From positions 1 to 64,000 of the forward strand of contig JAEUIE010000032.1 of the NCBI GenBank assembly GCA_016795155.1: a DNA stretch of 64,000 nucleotides, written 5' to 3'. The stretch comes from Planctomycetia bacterium (lineage in GTDB: Bacteria > Planctomycetota > Planctomycetia > Gemmatales > HRBIN36). The position numbers and the translations under genes were made by a program. Positions 45,228-54,401 of the stretch are shown here, piece after piece; positions within the stretch are counted from its first letter, which is position 1, and the number at the start of each line of letters is the position of its first letter. The notes beneath the pieces were generated by a model, which was not told the origin of the DNA, did not search any database, and saw only the letters and a list, made by a program, of their open reading frames with translations.

Positions 45228-45788
45228 TTACAGGCTGACCTGCACAGGCTGGCGTTCCAGCGCAGATTCTACTTCAAAGAATGCAGATTCGGAAAAGCCA
45301 AACCATCGTGCCAGCAGATTGCTGGGGAACTGCCGTACCAGGGAATTGGAATCCTTGATGTTGCCGTTGTAGAAACGGCGAGCAGCCTGGATGCGGTTCT
45401 CGGTGTTAGTCAATTCCTTCTGCAGTGCCAGGAACAGTGTACTGGCTTTCAGATCGGGGTAACTTTCTGCAACGGCCAGCACACCCCGCATTGCCTGGGC
45501 CAATTGATTTTCATCACGAGCCTGCTCCGCACGATCGCCATGTGATTGCATCGCCTGCATACGAGCCTGAGTAACCTTTTCGAAAACTTCCTTTTCGTGA
45601 GCAGCATATCCTTTTACTGTGGAGACAAGATTCGGTATCAGGTCATAGCGACGCTTCAGTTCCGTCTCGATGTTGCTCCAGGCATTTTCGATGAGGGTGC
45701 GAAGATTGACCAGTCGATTGTAGGTGGCGATGACATAGACCACGAGGAGTACAACAATAATGCCTGCAACCAGTGCCAGTTGTTCCAA
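45228..45788 (-). CDS. lemA: LemA-family membrane protein
   Basis: This 186-residue LemA protein has one N-terminal membrane helix (ALVAGIIVVLLVVYVIATY), then a helical cytoplasmic/periplasmic domain with the family signature NRLVNLRTLIENAWSNIETELKRRYDLIPNLV. The upstream same-strand gene (13-bp gap) encodes another membrane protein, as LemA genes often pair with a partner of unknown role. It converges with the DUF6624 gene. Confidence 0.92.
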   Translation of the reverse strand: MEQLALVAGIIVVLLVVYVIATYNRLVNLRTLIENAWSNIETELKRRYDLIPNLVSTVKGYAAHEKEVFEKVTQARMQAMQSHGDRAEQARDENQLAQAMRGVLAVAESYPDLKASTLFLALQKELTNTENRIQAARRFYNGNIKDSNSLVRQFPSNLLARWFGFSESAFFEVESALERQPVQVSL

Positions 45789-45801
45789 GAGAGTACTCCT
45801 T

Positions 45802-46458
45802 TTATTCCATCATGTACGCAGGTAGTCTCTTTACGAATCCTAAGGCAGCCTGCCTGATGCTTTCCGCTTCGTGCCTGTCAAATCTCCTGCGTGACGAACG
45901 ATAGAAGAGAATGTGGTTATTGCTCCACTGCAGGGCCAGTGTGCGATCCTGCATGAGAAATTCCATCATGTCGGAATGAATGACATCGTAGGCGAATTTC
46001 TTGTCATCACATCTTACCTGAAACGCCCGATTGAATTCCTCGTACTCGAAGTTGATATCCTCGAACCCAAGAAAGCCCATGATGCGGTCGAGGAAATTCT
46101 CTGCATGGATGACCAGTTGGTGACCGGTAACAGGCGCTTCAAGCATTAACATCGAAAGATGGTGTGTCGACTGGTTCTTCCCGGAACCTGTTTTATAGGT
46201 GTAATCAAAGAGCAACATCTGACGGCTGTCCACCTTGCCTTCAATCAGATTCACGACGCGTCGGCTATGCCCTTGCCGAGTGAAGGGAAACTCCTGACGT
46301 TCAGCGATGAGGTATGGATCACCCGCACGGTAACGAAACCCCCATTCGTCAGCCAGCCCCATCCAGAACTGCATCCGCTTGCGTTCCTGATAGATCGAAG
46401 CTCCAATGATCAGTAAACCGATCATGATGAATGCTATGATGATGACGAAGGGTACCAC
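45802..46458 (-). CDS. Membrane-anchored partner of LemA, unknown function
   Basis: The 218-residue protein has a membrane helix at its N-terminus (VIIIAFIMIGLLIIGAS), and a soluble domain with FRYRAGDPYLIAERQEFPF and FDYTYKTGSGKNQSTHHLS. It lies 13 bp upstream of lemA on the same strand and resembles DUF3137-type proteins in layout (not proven). Its role is not known. Confidence 0.6.
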   Translation of the reverse strand: MVPFVIIIAFIMIGLLIIGASIYQERKRMQFWMGLADEWGFRYRAGDPYLIAERQEFPFTRQGHSRRVVNLIEGKVDSRQMLLFDYTYKTGSGKNQSTHHLSMLMLEAPVTGHQLVIHAENFLDRIMGFLGFEDINFEYEEFNRAFQVRCDDKKFAYDVIHSDMMEFLMQDRTLALQWSNNHILFYRSSRRRFDRHEAESIRQAALGFVKRLPAYMME

Positions 46459-46590
46459 GAATAATCATTCCCTGGCCGCAAGACGATACGCGAAAGATCA
46501 TCCTTTGTATGAAGCTGTTTGTCCAGCGAATTAATTCGAGGTAATAAAGTGTAGACATGCACTGTTGAAGTAATCAAGAACAGAAATCAC

Positions 46591-47115
46591 ATGACATCTC
46601 TCCTCATGGATCATACCCGGCAACTCCAGAAGCGCTGGCTGCTTCAGAATTCTCCTGCAATTCCACTTGGTATTCTCTATGCAGTTACATTGCTTTATTG
46701 TCCGAATGTAACCACGAAACTTGTCATTGGCGTGCTGATTGTCCTGAGCCTGTACGTCGTAATCCGTGGTGCGTTCTTTCGCAGATTCCTGATGGATGAT
46801 AACGATCAACTGGTGATTTGCGAGTACAGCGTTCTGGGCATAGTAAACGTTCATCGAAAACAAGCACCCATCAAGGATGCCGTTGCGGTTACCTACTCAG
46901 TCTGGCATACTCCCTATGGCCACAACGGCATGTCATACCATGCTGCCATCTACCTTCGTTTCAAAGCTGGTAAACCCTGGCGATTCTGTGATCATGCCAA
47001 CTATTCTTTAGATCTGGAATGTGATGAAGTGATGGCGGAGCAGCTTGCCGGTATACTGGGTTTACCTCTCCTGAAAGATAATCACGATCCAGCAAGTAAT
47101 AAGATAAATGGCTGA
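46591..47115 (+). CDS. Two-helix membrane protein with PH-like domain, possible paralogue
   Basis: The 174-residue protein has two membrane helices (about 25-60), then a soluble strand-rich domain (FLMDDNDQLVICEYSVLG; ends LAGILGLPLLKDNHD). The same plan and the LPxxxDxH-like end occur in the gene at 37289. No named family is recognised. It lies 26 bp before the DoxX-like gene. Confidence 0.55.
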   Translation: MTSLLMDHTRQLQKRWLLQNSPAIPLGILYAVTLLYCPNVTTKLVIGVLIVLSLYVVIRGAFFRRFLMDDNDQLVICEYSVLGIVNVHRKQAPIKDAVAVTYSVWHTPYGHNGMSYHAAIYLRFKAGKPWRFCDHANYSLDLECDEVMAEQLAGILGLPLLKDNHDPASNKING

Positions 47116-47141
47116 AATTGCAGCAAAAAGGCAGGCATCAT

Positions 47142-48479
47142 ATGGAACAATTCATCTCGCATCTGCTGCAGTTTCCCCGGCGAGTTTTGCTTTTCTACTG
47201 GCTCTGCTTCATCTTCCCGTTTCCATTTGATCTCGTCGGACTGCCTGTTCAATTGATTGAACCAAATTCACAGCCTGAATGGATGAAGGCATATGCAGAG
47301 TACTATGGCAAAGCCTATTCCTGGATCTATCAAACCAAGAATGAGATTTGCCAGTGGGTAGGGCCAAAAGTATTCGATAAGCCTGTCGTCATTCAGATGA
47401 CAGGCAGTGGCGATACGATGCGCAATTATGTTGGCTGTTTCTGTGCAGCAGTCATCGCAGTCGCCTTGGCTGTCATCTGGTCGATAGTGCTGCTGGTGTT
47501 ACACTTCTTCAACATCAACTGGAATGGCGATCGCTGGCTGCATGGAGTGGTTCGCGTTTTCGTCAGGTTTTTCCTGATACAGATGTTATTTGGATACGGC
47601 TTTGCCAAAGTTTTTCCTTTGCAGTTCCCCCCACCGACCTCGTTCAGATTGAACCAGGCCTTAGGTGATATGTCCCCCATGGGGTTGCTTTGGACTTTTA
47701 TGGGGTTCTCCACGCCTTATCAGATGTTTACTGGTGCAGTGGAAGTGCTGGCTGGTTTGTGTTTAGTGACTCGACGAACCACTACACTTGGTGCTCTGCT
47801 AACCATTGCCGCTATGACCCAGATTTTTGCTTTGAACATGTGCTTTGATGTACCAGTCAAACTTTATTCACTCCATTATCTGATGATGGGTGTTTTCCTG
47901 TTGATTCCCGATATGCCTCGGCTCTTCAAATTACTGGTACTTGGTCGTTCTGTTGAAACAACGCAATTTCAACTATTTTGTAATAACAAATGGTGCTCAC
48001 GCCTGACGCTGATCTTTCGTACCCTGCTCGTCGCAGCGATGCTGTTTGGTCAGATTCAGGTTGGGTATAAGCGGTGGAACGACACCTACGGCGGTGAACC
48101 GCCACCGGTGAAAGGGCGTTGGCAATCGGTGTCGGTGCAACTCGATGGAAAACCTGCCGCTACTGATGACATGTTAAATATTTCATTTCTCGATTTTGCT
48201 GGGAACAATCTCGTCAGAATTACCACAGCCAAGCCACCCATCCTTGCATACCGGATAACCTGGCATCAAGATGAAAAGAAACTGGTGTTAGGCAAATTCA
48301 GTACTCCTACATGGTCTGCCAGTTTTCAGTATCAAATGCCAACTCCAGAACAACTGCAACTGACTGGATCAATGGACGGCAGAAGAATCGATGCATCGTT
48401 CAAATATGTTCCTGAAAAGCCATCACAGTTAATGAATCGAAGCTTTAACTGGATCCAGGAGATGCCATACAACCGCTAG
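47142..48479 (+). CDS. DoxX-like multi-pass membrane protein
   Basis: The product has about 445 residues from ATG 47142. Several membrane helices lie at about 15-35, 95-120, 140-160 and 195-265, with a central DoxX/DoxD-like segment (MFTGAVEVLAGLCLVTRRTTTLGALLTIAAMTQ). The C-terminal 120 residues are a soluble domain outside the membrane (GRWQSVSVQLDGKPA). DoxX proteins often act in redox or stress contexts, but no such partner is present here. Confidence 0.6.
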   Translation: MEQFISHLLQFPRRVLLFYWLCFIFPFPFDLVGLPVQLIEPNSQPEWMKAYAEYYGKAYSWIYQTKNEICQWVGPKVFDKPVVIQMTGSGDTMRNYVGCFCAAVIAVALAVIWSIVLLVLHFFNINWNGDRWLHGVVRVFVRFFLIQMLFGYGFAKVFPLQFPPPTSFRLNQALGDMSPMGLLWTFMGFSTPYQMFTGAVEVLAGLCLVTRRTTTLGALLTIAAMTQIFALNMCFDVPVKLYSLHYLMMGVFLLIPDMPRLFKLLVLGRSVETTQFQLFCNNKWCSRLTLIFRTLLVAAMLFGQIQVGYKRWNDTYGGEPPPVKGRWQSVSVQLDGKPAATDDMLNISFLDFAGNNLVRITTAKPPILAYRITWHQDEKKLVLGKFSTPTWSASFQYQMPTPEQLQLTGSMDGRRIDASFKYVPEKPSQLMNRSFNWIQEMPYNR

Positions 48480-48638
48480 AGGGTAGCTATAAACTATGCA
48501 TGGATCAATGATCTGTTTCGTATGGTCTGCGATTTGCACGAGGGTAAATTGTGCCTCTAAAGGGATGAATCTGTTGCAAACCGAGACATGATTTATTTCC
48601 GAGTTGTGCTATTCTGCCAATTGGGGAGCAAAGAGAAG

Positions 48639-49025
48639 ATGTATCCGCCTCCAACCGAACTCCGTGCACGAACGAAAGCCGCTTCATTACATGCTATAAA
48701 GCTGTATCGCAGTTTGCCTGACCGCGATGAAGCGATGATAGTAGGCAAACGCATGTTCAGAACGGTGACGCGGGCAGGTGCTTATTATCGAGCAGCAGTG
48801 CGATGCCGCAAATTGCGTTCGTATCTCAATCGGTTGGATGGCGCGCTGTATGAATTGGAATTAGCAGCATACTGGCTTGAATTGTTACTCGATGGAGACC
48901 TCGGCCCCCGAACTCCGACCAGTTCACTTCTTACCGAAGTGCATGAACTGATGGCTATTATGGTCAGTTGTAGAAAATCCGCTCGGAAACTGGGTAACAG
49001 ACGAGCCAGCATGTCTAGTTCATGA
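48639..49025 (+). CDS. Four-helix-bundle (TIGR02436-like) protein
   Basis: The 128-residue product from ATG 48639 has the four-helix-bundle pattern seen in 23S-rRNA intervening-sequence and Avd-like proteins: TKAASLHAIKLYRSLP, RTVTRAGAYYRAAVRCRKLRSYLNRLDGAL, ELELAAYWLELL and LLTEVHELMAIMVSCRKSARKL. No rRNA or reverse transcriptase is adjacent. It lies 102 bp upstream of tRNA-Glu. Function unknown. Confidence 0.8.
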   Translation: MYPPPTELRARTKAASLHAIKLYRSLPDRDEAMIVGKRMFRTVTRAGAYYRAAVRCRKLRSYLNRLDGALYELELAAYWLELLLDGDLGPRTPTSSLLTEVHELMAIMVSCRKSARKLGNRRASMSSS

Positions 49026-49126
49026 CTGTATTTCTTTTAATATGACGACCATATCCATGATTCAGAGAACTCGCTCTGAACCTATTGCCAAAAAACGGTG
49101 TCTTGGATAAAACCATCTATCGCGAC

Positions 49127-49199
49127 GGCCCCATCGTCTAGAGGCCTAGGACACAGGATTTTCACTCCTGCAACCGGGGTTCGAATCCCCGTGGGGTCA
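49127..49199 (+). tRNA. tRNA-Glu (UUC anticodon)
   Basis: The 73-nt gene has a 7-bp acceptor stem (GGCCCCA with TGGGGTC, one G-T wobble), D arm GTCTAGAGGCCTAGGAC, anticodon stem CAGGA/TCCTG with loop TTTTCAC (TTC anticodon) and T arm GGGGTTCGAATCCCC. CCA is not encoded. An intrinsic terminator follows at 49244. Confidence 0.97.
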
Positions 49200-49243
49200 C
49201 CTTGTCATCTAGCATTGTCCTGCTTGATGACGTAAGTTCTGGA

Positions 49244-49278
49244 AACGCCTCACCTTCCACAGGTGAGGCGTTTTTTTT
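49244..49278 (+). terminator. Intrinsic terminator after tRNA-Glu
   Basis: A 12-bp stem (AACGCCTCACCT with AGGTGAGGCGTT) with a 5-nt loop is followed by a T-run, 45 bp after the tRNA. It separates the tRNA from the convergent cyclo-ligase gene. Confidence 0.9.
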
Positions 49279-49295
49279 ACATTGAGATGAACCCA

Positions 49296-49904
49296 TCATG
49301 CTCTCTGGTAGATGGTTTTCTCTGTAATGATCTTGCTCATAAAGACATCGTGGGGAGCGACAGGAATTTCGGGAAACAACTGGCATTCAAATGCCAATGC
49401 CACCAGTGGAGTTTCTGGGCGTACATTTTCCAGCAGTTTGTCATAGTAGCCTTTACCATGCCCCATGCGGGCGCAGCGGCGATCAAATGCAACGCCGGGC
49501 ACCATGATCAGATCAATAGATTTCGGATCCACCTGCTTTTCAGGTAGCAGACGCAGTTGTTCTTTGGGCTCCAGAATCTTGTACATGCCTACCGAGAGTT
49601 CATCCATGTTTTCGAGCTTGAACAGTGCCAGTTCCACGGTTTCCGTACACCATGGTATAGCAATCGTTTTGCCTGACTTCAGTGCTTCCGGCAACGACTG
49701 TCTCGTTCGCACTTCACTGCGAACATCAATGTAAAAGAGAACAGTGTTTGCCTTCTGATATTCAGGCAGGTTCATGAAGCTCTGAATGATCTGCTGGCTG
49801 AGTTCATCCTTGTTTTCCTGTGCATTTCGTCGGGCATGTGCTTCTTCGCGAAGCTTTTTCTTCAGTTCTGCGATGTCAGTACTTGCGTTCGTAGTGCTCA
49901 TCAT
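49296..49904 (-). CDS. 5-formyltetrahydrofolate cyclo-ligase
   Basis: The 202-residue enzyme converts 5-formyl-THF to methenyl-THF with ATP. The signature is present in IDLIMVPGVAFDRRCARMGHGKGYYDKLL, with VLFYIDVRSEVRT and the C-terminal HDVFMSKIITE. It relates to the folP and glyA one-carbon genes elsewhere in the window. It has no same-strand partner. Confidence 0.93.
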   Translation of the reverse strand: MMSTTNASTDIAELKKKLREEAHARRNAQENKDELSQQIIQSFMNLPEYQKANTVLFYIDVRSEVRTRQSLPEALKSGKTIAIPWCTETVELALFKLENMDELSVGMYKILEPKEQLRLLPEKQVDPKSIDLIMVPGVAFDRRCARMGHGKGYYDKLLENVRPETPLVALAFECQLFPEIPVAPHDVFMSKIITEKTIYQRA

Positions 49905-50246
49905 GTTGAACTCTGCGGGTCAGGTAAACTGTTCGGCTCATTGTATGGAGCGTTCGAAGGAATCGATGCGGAATCAAAGGTGCTGTTTTTCCTGATATCT
50001 ACGTGTTGGTTTCAGAGAGATTGGCAGTGAGGCCGCAAAGTTTAGCCTGATGCTACAGGTGGAAGGAAATCTGAAGGTTTAAATCGTGTTGTCTGAGAGT
50101 GCAATTGCAATGCAGTTGGCGGAAATCTACTCTTGATACAGAAGCCATTATTCTACTTCCAGATGCTCCAGAAGATGCATCTCGATGAGTTCAAAGGGGG
50201 ACTCATCACACCAAGTAAATGATGAGACTTAACTCAAGAGGTTACC
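49905..50246. other. Intergenic region with possible alternating hairpin
   Basis: This 342-bp divergent region precedes the small lipoprotein gene. GATGAGT (50184-50190) can pair with ACTCATC (50201-50207), which can alternatively pair with the later GATGAG (50221-50226). I see no gene or clear promoter. Confidence 0.35.
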
Positions 50247-50429
50247 ATGAAACGCACCATCTTTATGCTGACACTTTCAGCAGTGATACTCTCGCTGACG
50301 GGTTGTCAGGCCTGCAAGAACTTGTTTGGCATGGATCGCCGTTGCGATTCTCCGCCGCCACAGTACTATCAGCCACAACCAGTGATGAACTATGCCCCGG
50401 CGCCGGGTACCTGCAATTCTCCGAAATAA
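50247..50429 (+). CDS. Small lipoprotein, 60 residues
   Basis: The lipoprotein signal MKRTIFMLTLSAVILSLTGC (lipobox Cys20) precedes a 40-residue Cys/Pro/Gln-rich mature peptide (YYQPQPVMNYAPAPGT). AAGAGG is a ribosome-binding site six bases before ATG. A strong hairpin follows. Function unknown; lineage-restricted lipoprotein. Confidence 0.65.
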   Translation: MKRTIFMLTLSAVILSLTGCQACKNLFGMDRRCDSPPPQYYQPQPVMNYAPAPGTCNSPK

Positions 50430-50446
50430 GCAATCAAGAAATACTA

Positions 50447-50473
50447 ACATCGCTCTGAAAGTCAGAGCGATGT
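50447..50473. terminator. Hairpin between convergent genes
   Basis: ACATCGCTCTGA and TCAGAGCGATGT form a perfect 12-bp stem with a 3-nt AAG loop, between the lipoprotein and the convergent surface-protein gene. T-runs are weak, so a bidirectional terminator is likely but not certain. Confidence 0.65.
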
Positions 50474-50496
50474 GGTGATTTGGTTTCTTAAATTGA

Positions 50497-51612
50497 CTAG
50501 ATCAGGGCTGGCATCCAGAGAATCGTGTCGAGATTCTGTGCACTCACATCATGAGTCAGTATGCCACTGTTCGCGCCACTGCCGCCATCCACATCTACAT
50601 CGGCCAGTAACTGGAATACTACATCACTGACTTGGAAAGTCAGCATGTCGTCTCCTGCATTACCCTGCTGGACGACACTTATTTGCCCTGTGCTTTCTGC
50701 CGTTGCAGTTGCCGTAAAGGTTAATTCATCGGCACCGTTATTACCCCACGCACGGGCGTTGACTCGACCATTTACAGCACCAAAGACCCCCTGATTCAAC
50801 ACATCGTTGCCGTTACCGCCACGGAATATCAGATCAACCAGAGCGCGATCAGCGATATCACCATGGATGCTGACATCGATGAAATCATCGCCTTGATGAC
50901 CGCTAACATTGACGTAGACGCTGGCGCGTTCATCAATTAGATATTGGTTCGTCAGGGTGAAACTATCGTTGCCATCACCCAAATTAGTTGTGACATGTAC
51001 CGTATTTGAGGCAGACACTTCACCGAGTACAAAATCTACGCGATCATCGCCTGCACCGCCTTCGATGGTGATATGCAGCTTGTCTTCAATTCGTGAATGA
51101 ACAGGCATAGGATCGATAGCTATTCCACCATCATTATTCAGAAGTTCCGGATGTGCGAGGTAGAAAAGATAACGATCCCGTTTGTTGGTGAATTCAGGGA
51201 TTTCAACGCCCCCGGCAAAACCAGGGTTTGCGGTATCAATTCGAATGGTATCATTGCCACCATTTCCATTGACAAATATCTTCTTGCCGTAGATCAGGTT
51301 AGTACCTTCAGCAAGGGTATAGGAAAATTTGTCGTCTCCCTGTCCGAGGTCCACCACTATCTTCTTGATGGAAGAAGAAGTGAAAGATCGTGATGCCAGG
51401 TTGGAAACAGCAGCGCCTTCCACTTTGGAGAGTACTGCCGTGGAGATTTCAAGCGTGTTGGCATCATCATTCTGAACGATGTCAATTGTGTCCCAGTTTT
51501 TGGAACCGGTAATTTTGAGAGTCTGGCCGCCATCAATCAAGCTGTAGGTGACGGTTGGTACATCGCGAGCTTCAAGCGTTTCAATGCCAGGACGAAATGA
51601 ACGACGCAGCAT
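50497..51612 (-). CDS. Surface protein with LEAR-type N-terminal motif
   Basis: The 371-residue protein from ATG 51612 begins with a basic stretch and IETLEARDVPT, the planctomycete LEPR/LEAR-type motif shared with other exported proteins. The rest is Asn/Gly/Asp-rich repeated beta structure (GQGDDKFSYTL, GNGGNDTIRIDT, GGAGDDRVDFVLG, GDGNDSFTL), reminiscent of calcium-binding RTX-like GGxGxD repeats. Probably exported and structural. Confidence 0.65.
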   Translation of the reverse strand: MLRRSFRPGIETLEARDVPTVTYSLIDGGQTLKITGSKNWDTIDIVQNDDANTLEISTAVLSKVEGAAVSNLASRSFTSSSIKKIVVDLGQGDDKFSYTLAEGTNLIYGKKIFVNGNGGNDTIRIDTANPGFAGGVEIPEFTNKRDRYLFYLAHPELLNNDGGIAIDPMPVHSRIEDKLHITIEGGAGDDRVDFVLGEVSASNTVHVTTNLGDGNDSFTLTNQYLIDERASVYVNVSGHQGDDFIDVSIHGDIADRALVDLIFRGGNGNDVLNQGVFGAVNGRVNARAWGNNGADELTFTATATAESTGQISVVQQGNAGDDMLTFQVSDVVFQLLADVDVDGGSGANSGILTHDVSAQNLDTILWMPALI

Positions 51613-51792
51613 AGTTGACCTTCCTTGGTTCCCCGATAATGCGAGCATCCTGCTCACAAACTTTAGGGCGATGCGTAGTCTTTAGATCGGCAAAAGAACA
51701 CCACAACCTTTAACGTATTTCTTCGATTTTGAGGTTCTGTCATCAGTGAAATTCCACATGTTGATTACAGGTAGCCTTGCATCAGCGATAAC

Positions 51793-51821
51793 TTGACAGA
51801 ATGAACTGATCACGATAAATG
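51793..51821 (+). promoter_or_regulatory. Possible sigma70-type promoter
   Basis: TTGACA (51793-51798), a 16-bp spacer and ATAAAT (51815-51820) sit 25 bp before the start at 51846. The -35 box is consensus and the -10 box is a good variant. Confidence 0.45.
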
Positions 51822-51845
51822 GCTGTTTTTGGATTGAGGCACACC

Positions 51846-52880
51846 ATGAAAAACTGGTTCATTATTCTGATTATATTTTTCGCTGCCGATAACTGCTTTT
51901 CACAGCAAGTACTTCTTCAAACTCCTGAAAAAGTACAGACAGGTGCTGGTACTTCACTCGATGTTCCACAGGAATCTTTTCTTAAGCCTGTATTTAACAG
52001 TACACAACAGCAGACGATTCCTACTGCACCAGGAACAGTGACTGAAGAAACTACCACCATTGATCGTTTCTATCAGGATGATTTGCTGCACTATTCCTGG
52101 ATTGATTTTGGTGATTTGCCAGGGTTGAGGATTCATCGCCTGGAAATGACCAATGCCTGGGCTGATTTCCGTTCGACTCACTTTTTTCAGCGACCCATCT
52201 GTGATAATTGTCATCGGTTCAATTCGGGGATCAGTTTTGCGGTGCAATGGTGGCATGAAAACTATCAACCGGAAACTGCACCGGCAGATACATCTTTGCC
52301 GCCGGTGCTCTACGATTTGTATCTCGACTTTGGCTGGCGTCCTGCGATTACTCCCGTCTGGGCGTTAGACCTGGCTGTCTCGCCGGGGTTGTCTACCGAT
52401 TTCCGTATTACTCCTCCAGATGGCTTTCGACTCAAAGGACACGCTATCTCGCTACATGACATGTTGCCTACATTGCGGGCTGTGGCAGGTGTCTGGTATT
52501 TGAATCGTAACACAACCAAACTGCTTCCAGTAGTTGGTTTTGCCTGGCAGGCAACGTGTGCAACTCGTATGGAAGCCATTTTTCCGCAGCCCCGGATTAT
52601 ACATACACTGGGCTGCTGGCGGGGCACGACATGGGAAGTGACTCTCGGCGCAGAATTCGGCGGCAACGGCTGGGCATTCAAGAATGAAGATAATCAACGT
52701 GAAACGATTGATTATCGCGATTACCGAGCCTTGGTTGGTCTGGCATGGAATGGTAAGCGAGGCCAGGGAGTGCTTCAAGCAGGATATGTATTTGAGCGTG
52801 AATTACGGTATGGAGTGCATAACACTGACAATTTTGACCCAGGCAATGCCTGGATGATCCGTGTGGGTTGGGACTATTGA
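51846..52880 (+). CDS. Exported protein, possible outer-membrane beta-barrel
   Basis: The 344-residue product from ATG 51846 has a signal peptide (MKNWFIILIIFFAADNCFS) and long amphipathic strands rich in aromatics (LYDLYLDFGWRPAITPVWALDLAVSPGLSTDFRITPP). The terminal strand ends in Trp-Asp-Tyr. This profile suggests an outer-membrane barrel-like protein; no family is recognised. Its last 78 bases overlap the convergent glycosyltransferase gene. Confidence 0.5.
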   Translation: MKNWFIILIIFFAADNCFSQQVLLQTPEKVQTGAGTSLDVPQESFLKPVFNSTQQQTIPTAPGTVTEETTTIDRFYQDDLLHYSWIDFGDLPGLRIHRLEMTNAWADFRSTHFFQRPICDNCHRFNSGISFAVQWWHENYQPETAPADTSLPPVLYDLYLDFGWRPAITPVWALDLAVSPGLSTDFRITPPDGFRLKGHAISLHDMLPTLRAVAGVWYLNRNTTKLLPVVGFAWQATCATRMEAIFPQPRIIHTLGCWRGTTWEVTLGAEFGGNGWAFKNEDNQRETIDYRDYRALVGLAWNGKRGQGVLQAGYVFERELRYGVHNTDNFDPGNAWMIRVGWDY

Positions 52881-54401
52881 TTTTTGCGAAATCATCGGTG
52901 GCTGGTTCACCAGAAGGACCAGTGGTAAATCATGCTTGCCATTATCATTCTCCAGCGTACTTAGCAGTGGATGCAATTCTCCTTCCGGCAGCATGGTCAG
53001 GCATTCTTTGGCATATCGTTCAGGCATGACCACATAAATTGGTGGCTTTCTGGTTGCCCACCAGCCGAGATTCTCCCATTCCCAAATGCGTTCAGCAGGT
53101 TTTCCCAATTCCCACGCCAGATAATGTGAATCGATTCGAAATAGTATGACCTGACCAGGTGATGGAACATGGTTTCTTACTTTCCTGGCAAATTCACTGA
53201 GGCTTCTTTCTGGCTCCCAGGATGGGATGATCCATTGGACATAGGTGAACCATCCGGTGACCGTCATCGCAATCAGAATCGTACCAGTCCAGATGGCTGC
53301 ATGTTGTCGTGCAGGATTCCATTGACGTAACCATTGATCGATGCAGACACCAATGAGGATAGCGAGCCCTGGATAAGCGGGCAGAAGATAATCAGCTCGC
53401 TTATATTGCATGCAACTGAGAAAAATCAGAATGGAGAGAAACCATGCCAGTCCGGTAATTGCCCAGCGGGAAGTGAGCTTGCGTTGGATCAATGCAGTGA
53501 CACAAACGGGCAACAATAATCCCCACGGAGCAGTATCCAGCCAGATGCGTAGGAGGTAATACCACCAGGGATGCAGGTGGCCATCAAGTTGTTCATCACC
53601 ACCAAGTCCTCGTTGTACGTTGTGTTTGATAACAAACTCTTCGAGAAATTTACCAGCAGTTTCCTGATTGACCCACCAGGCCCAGGGGAGTACCAGAATA
53701 ACGATCAGTGGGATTCCCCAAAAAACGGAGAAGACCAGCGAACGAAAGTTAATGCCCGTATGTGTCGAAGGATATGCAATTCGATTTGCCAGCGTCTGCG
53801 CAACAAAACAGCTAACAATAACCAGGCCAACCAGTACTAGAGCAATTGGTCCTTTCAGCATGATTCCTGCTGTCAGTGAAAGGTATCCTAGTGCATACCA
53901 ATAGTTCCTGCTGTATCCAATTGATTGCATGCCACAATAGAAACTGACCAGACACCAGGTGATGGCAGCAGTCAGAGGCATGTCAATCCGACCAACCCGG
54001 CTCATCCACGTGAAGTGAACCATGGTCCACAGGCAGATCATGCTGAGCCAGGCAGCTCGCTCCATGCCGGATTTCTTCAGCAACAAATATACAGCCAGAC
54101 CTGTCAATACTGAGCCAAGTGCTGCAGGCAACCTGACTGCCCAAGCATCCACACCGTGTTGCATCCAGCCAAAACATGCTGTGAGCCAGTAATATAGAGG
54201 TGGCTTCTGCAGTTCCGGCCTGCCATCGAACAAACGTGGAAGCCGCCAATCACAACCATCGAGAATGCTTTGCGCATCCTGTGCTGCACGAGCTTCGTGA
54301 CTACTCCACAACTCCCGGTCGCCGAGTTTGTAGAACGTCAGCAGGAAGACCAGAGCCAACGTGCCGATGAAAAGACCAGTTTTGTTTCTTAAGCTGCCCA
54401 C
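52803..54401 (-). CDS. GT39/ArnT-like membrane glycosyltransferase
   Basis: The 532-residue protein is a GT-C fold glycosyltransferase with around 10-12 membrane helices. The loop after TM1 (ELWSSHEARAAQDAQSI) carries the acidic residues typical of PMT/ArnT families, followed by LQKPPLYYWL and RLPAALGSVLTGL. Such enzymes transfer a sugar from a polyprenyl-phosphate donor to lipid A or protein. Its start overlaps the end of the ABC exporter gene by 13 bases, so the two are coupled. Confidence 0.83.
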   Translation of the reverse strand: MGSLRNKTGLFIGTLALVFLLTFYKLGDRELWSSHEARAAQDAQSILDGCDWRLPRLFDGRPELQKPPLYYWLTACFGWMQHGVDAWAVRLPAALGSVLTGLAVYLLLKKSGMERAAWLSMICLWTMVHFTWMSRVGRIDMPLTAAITWCLVSFYCGMQSIGYSRNYWYALGYLSLTAGIMLKGPIALVLVGLVIVSCFVAQTLANRIAYPSTHTGINFRSLVFSVFWGIPLIVILVLPWAWWVNQETAGKFLEEFVIKHNVQRGLGGDEQLDGHLHPWWYYLLRIWLDTAPWGLLLPVCVTALIQRKLTSRWAITGLAWFLSILIFLSCMQYKRADYLLPAYPGLAILIGVCIDQWLRQWNPARQHAAIWTGTILIAMTVTGWFTYVQWIIPSWEPERSLSEFARKVRNHVPSPGQVILFRIDSHYLAWELGKPAERIWEWENLGWWATRKPPIYVVMPERYAKECLTMLPEGELHPLLSTLENDNGKHDLPLVLLVNQPPMISQKSIVPTHTDHPGIAWVKIVSVMHSIP

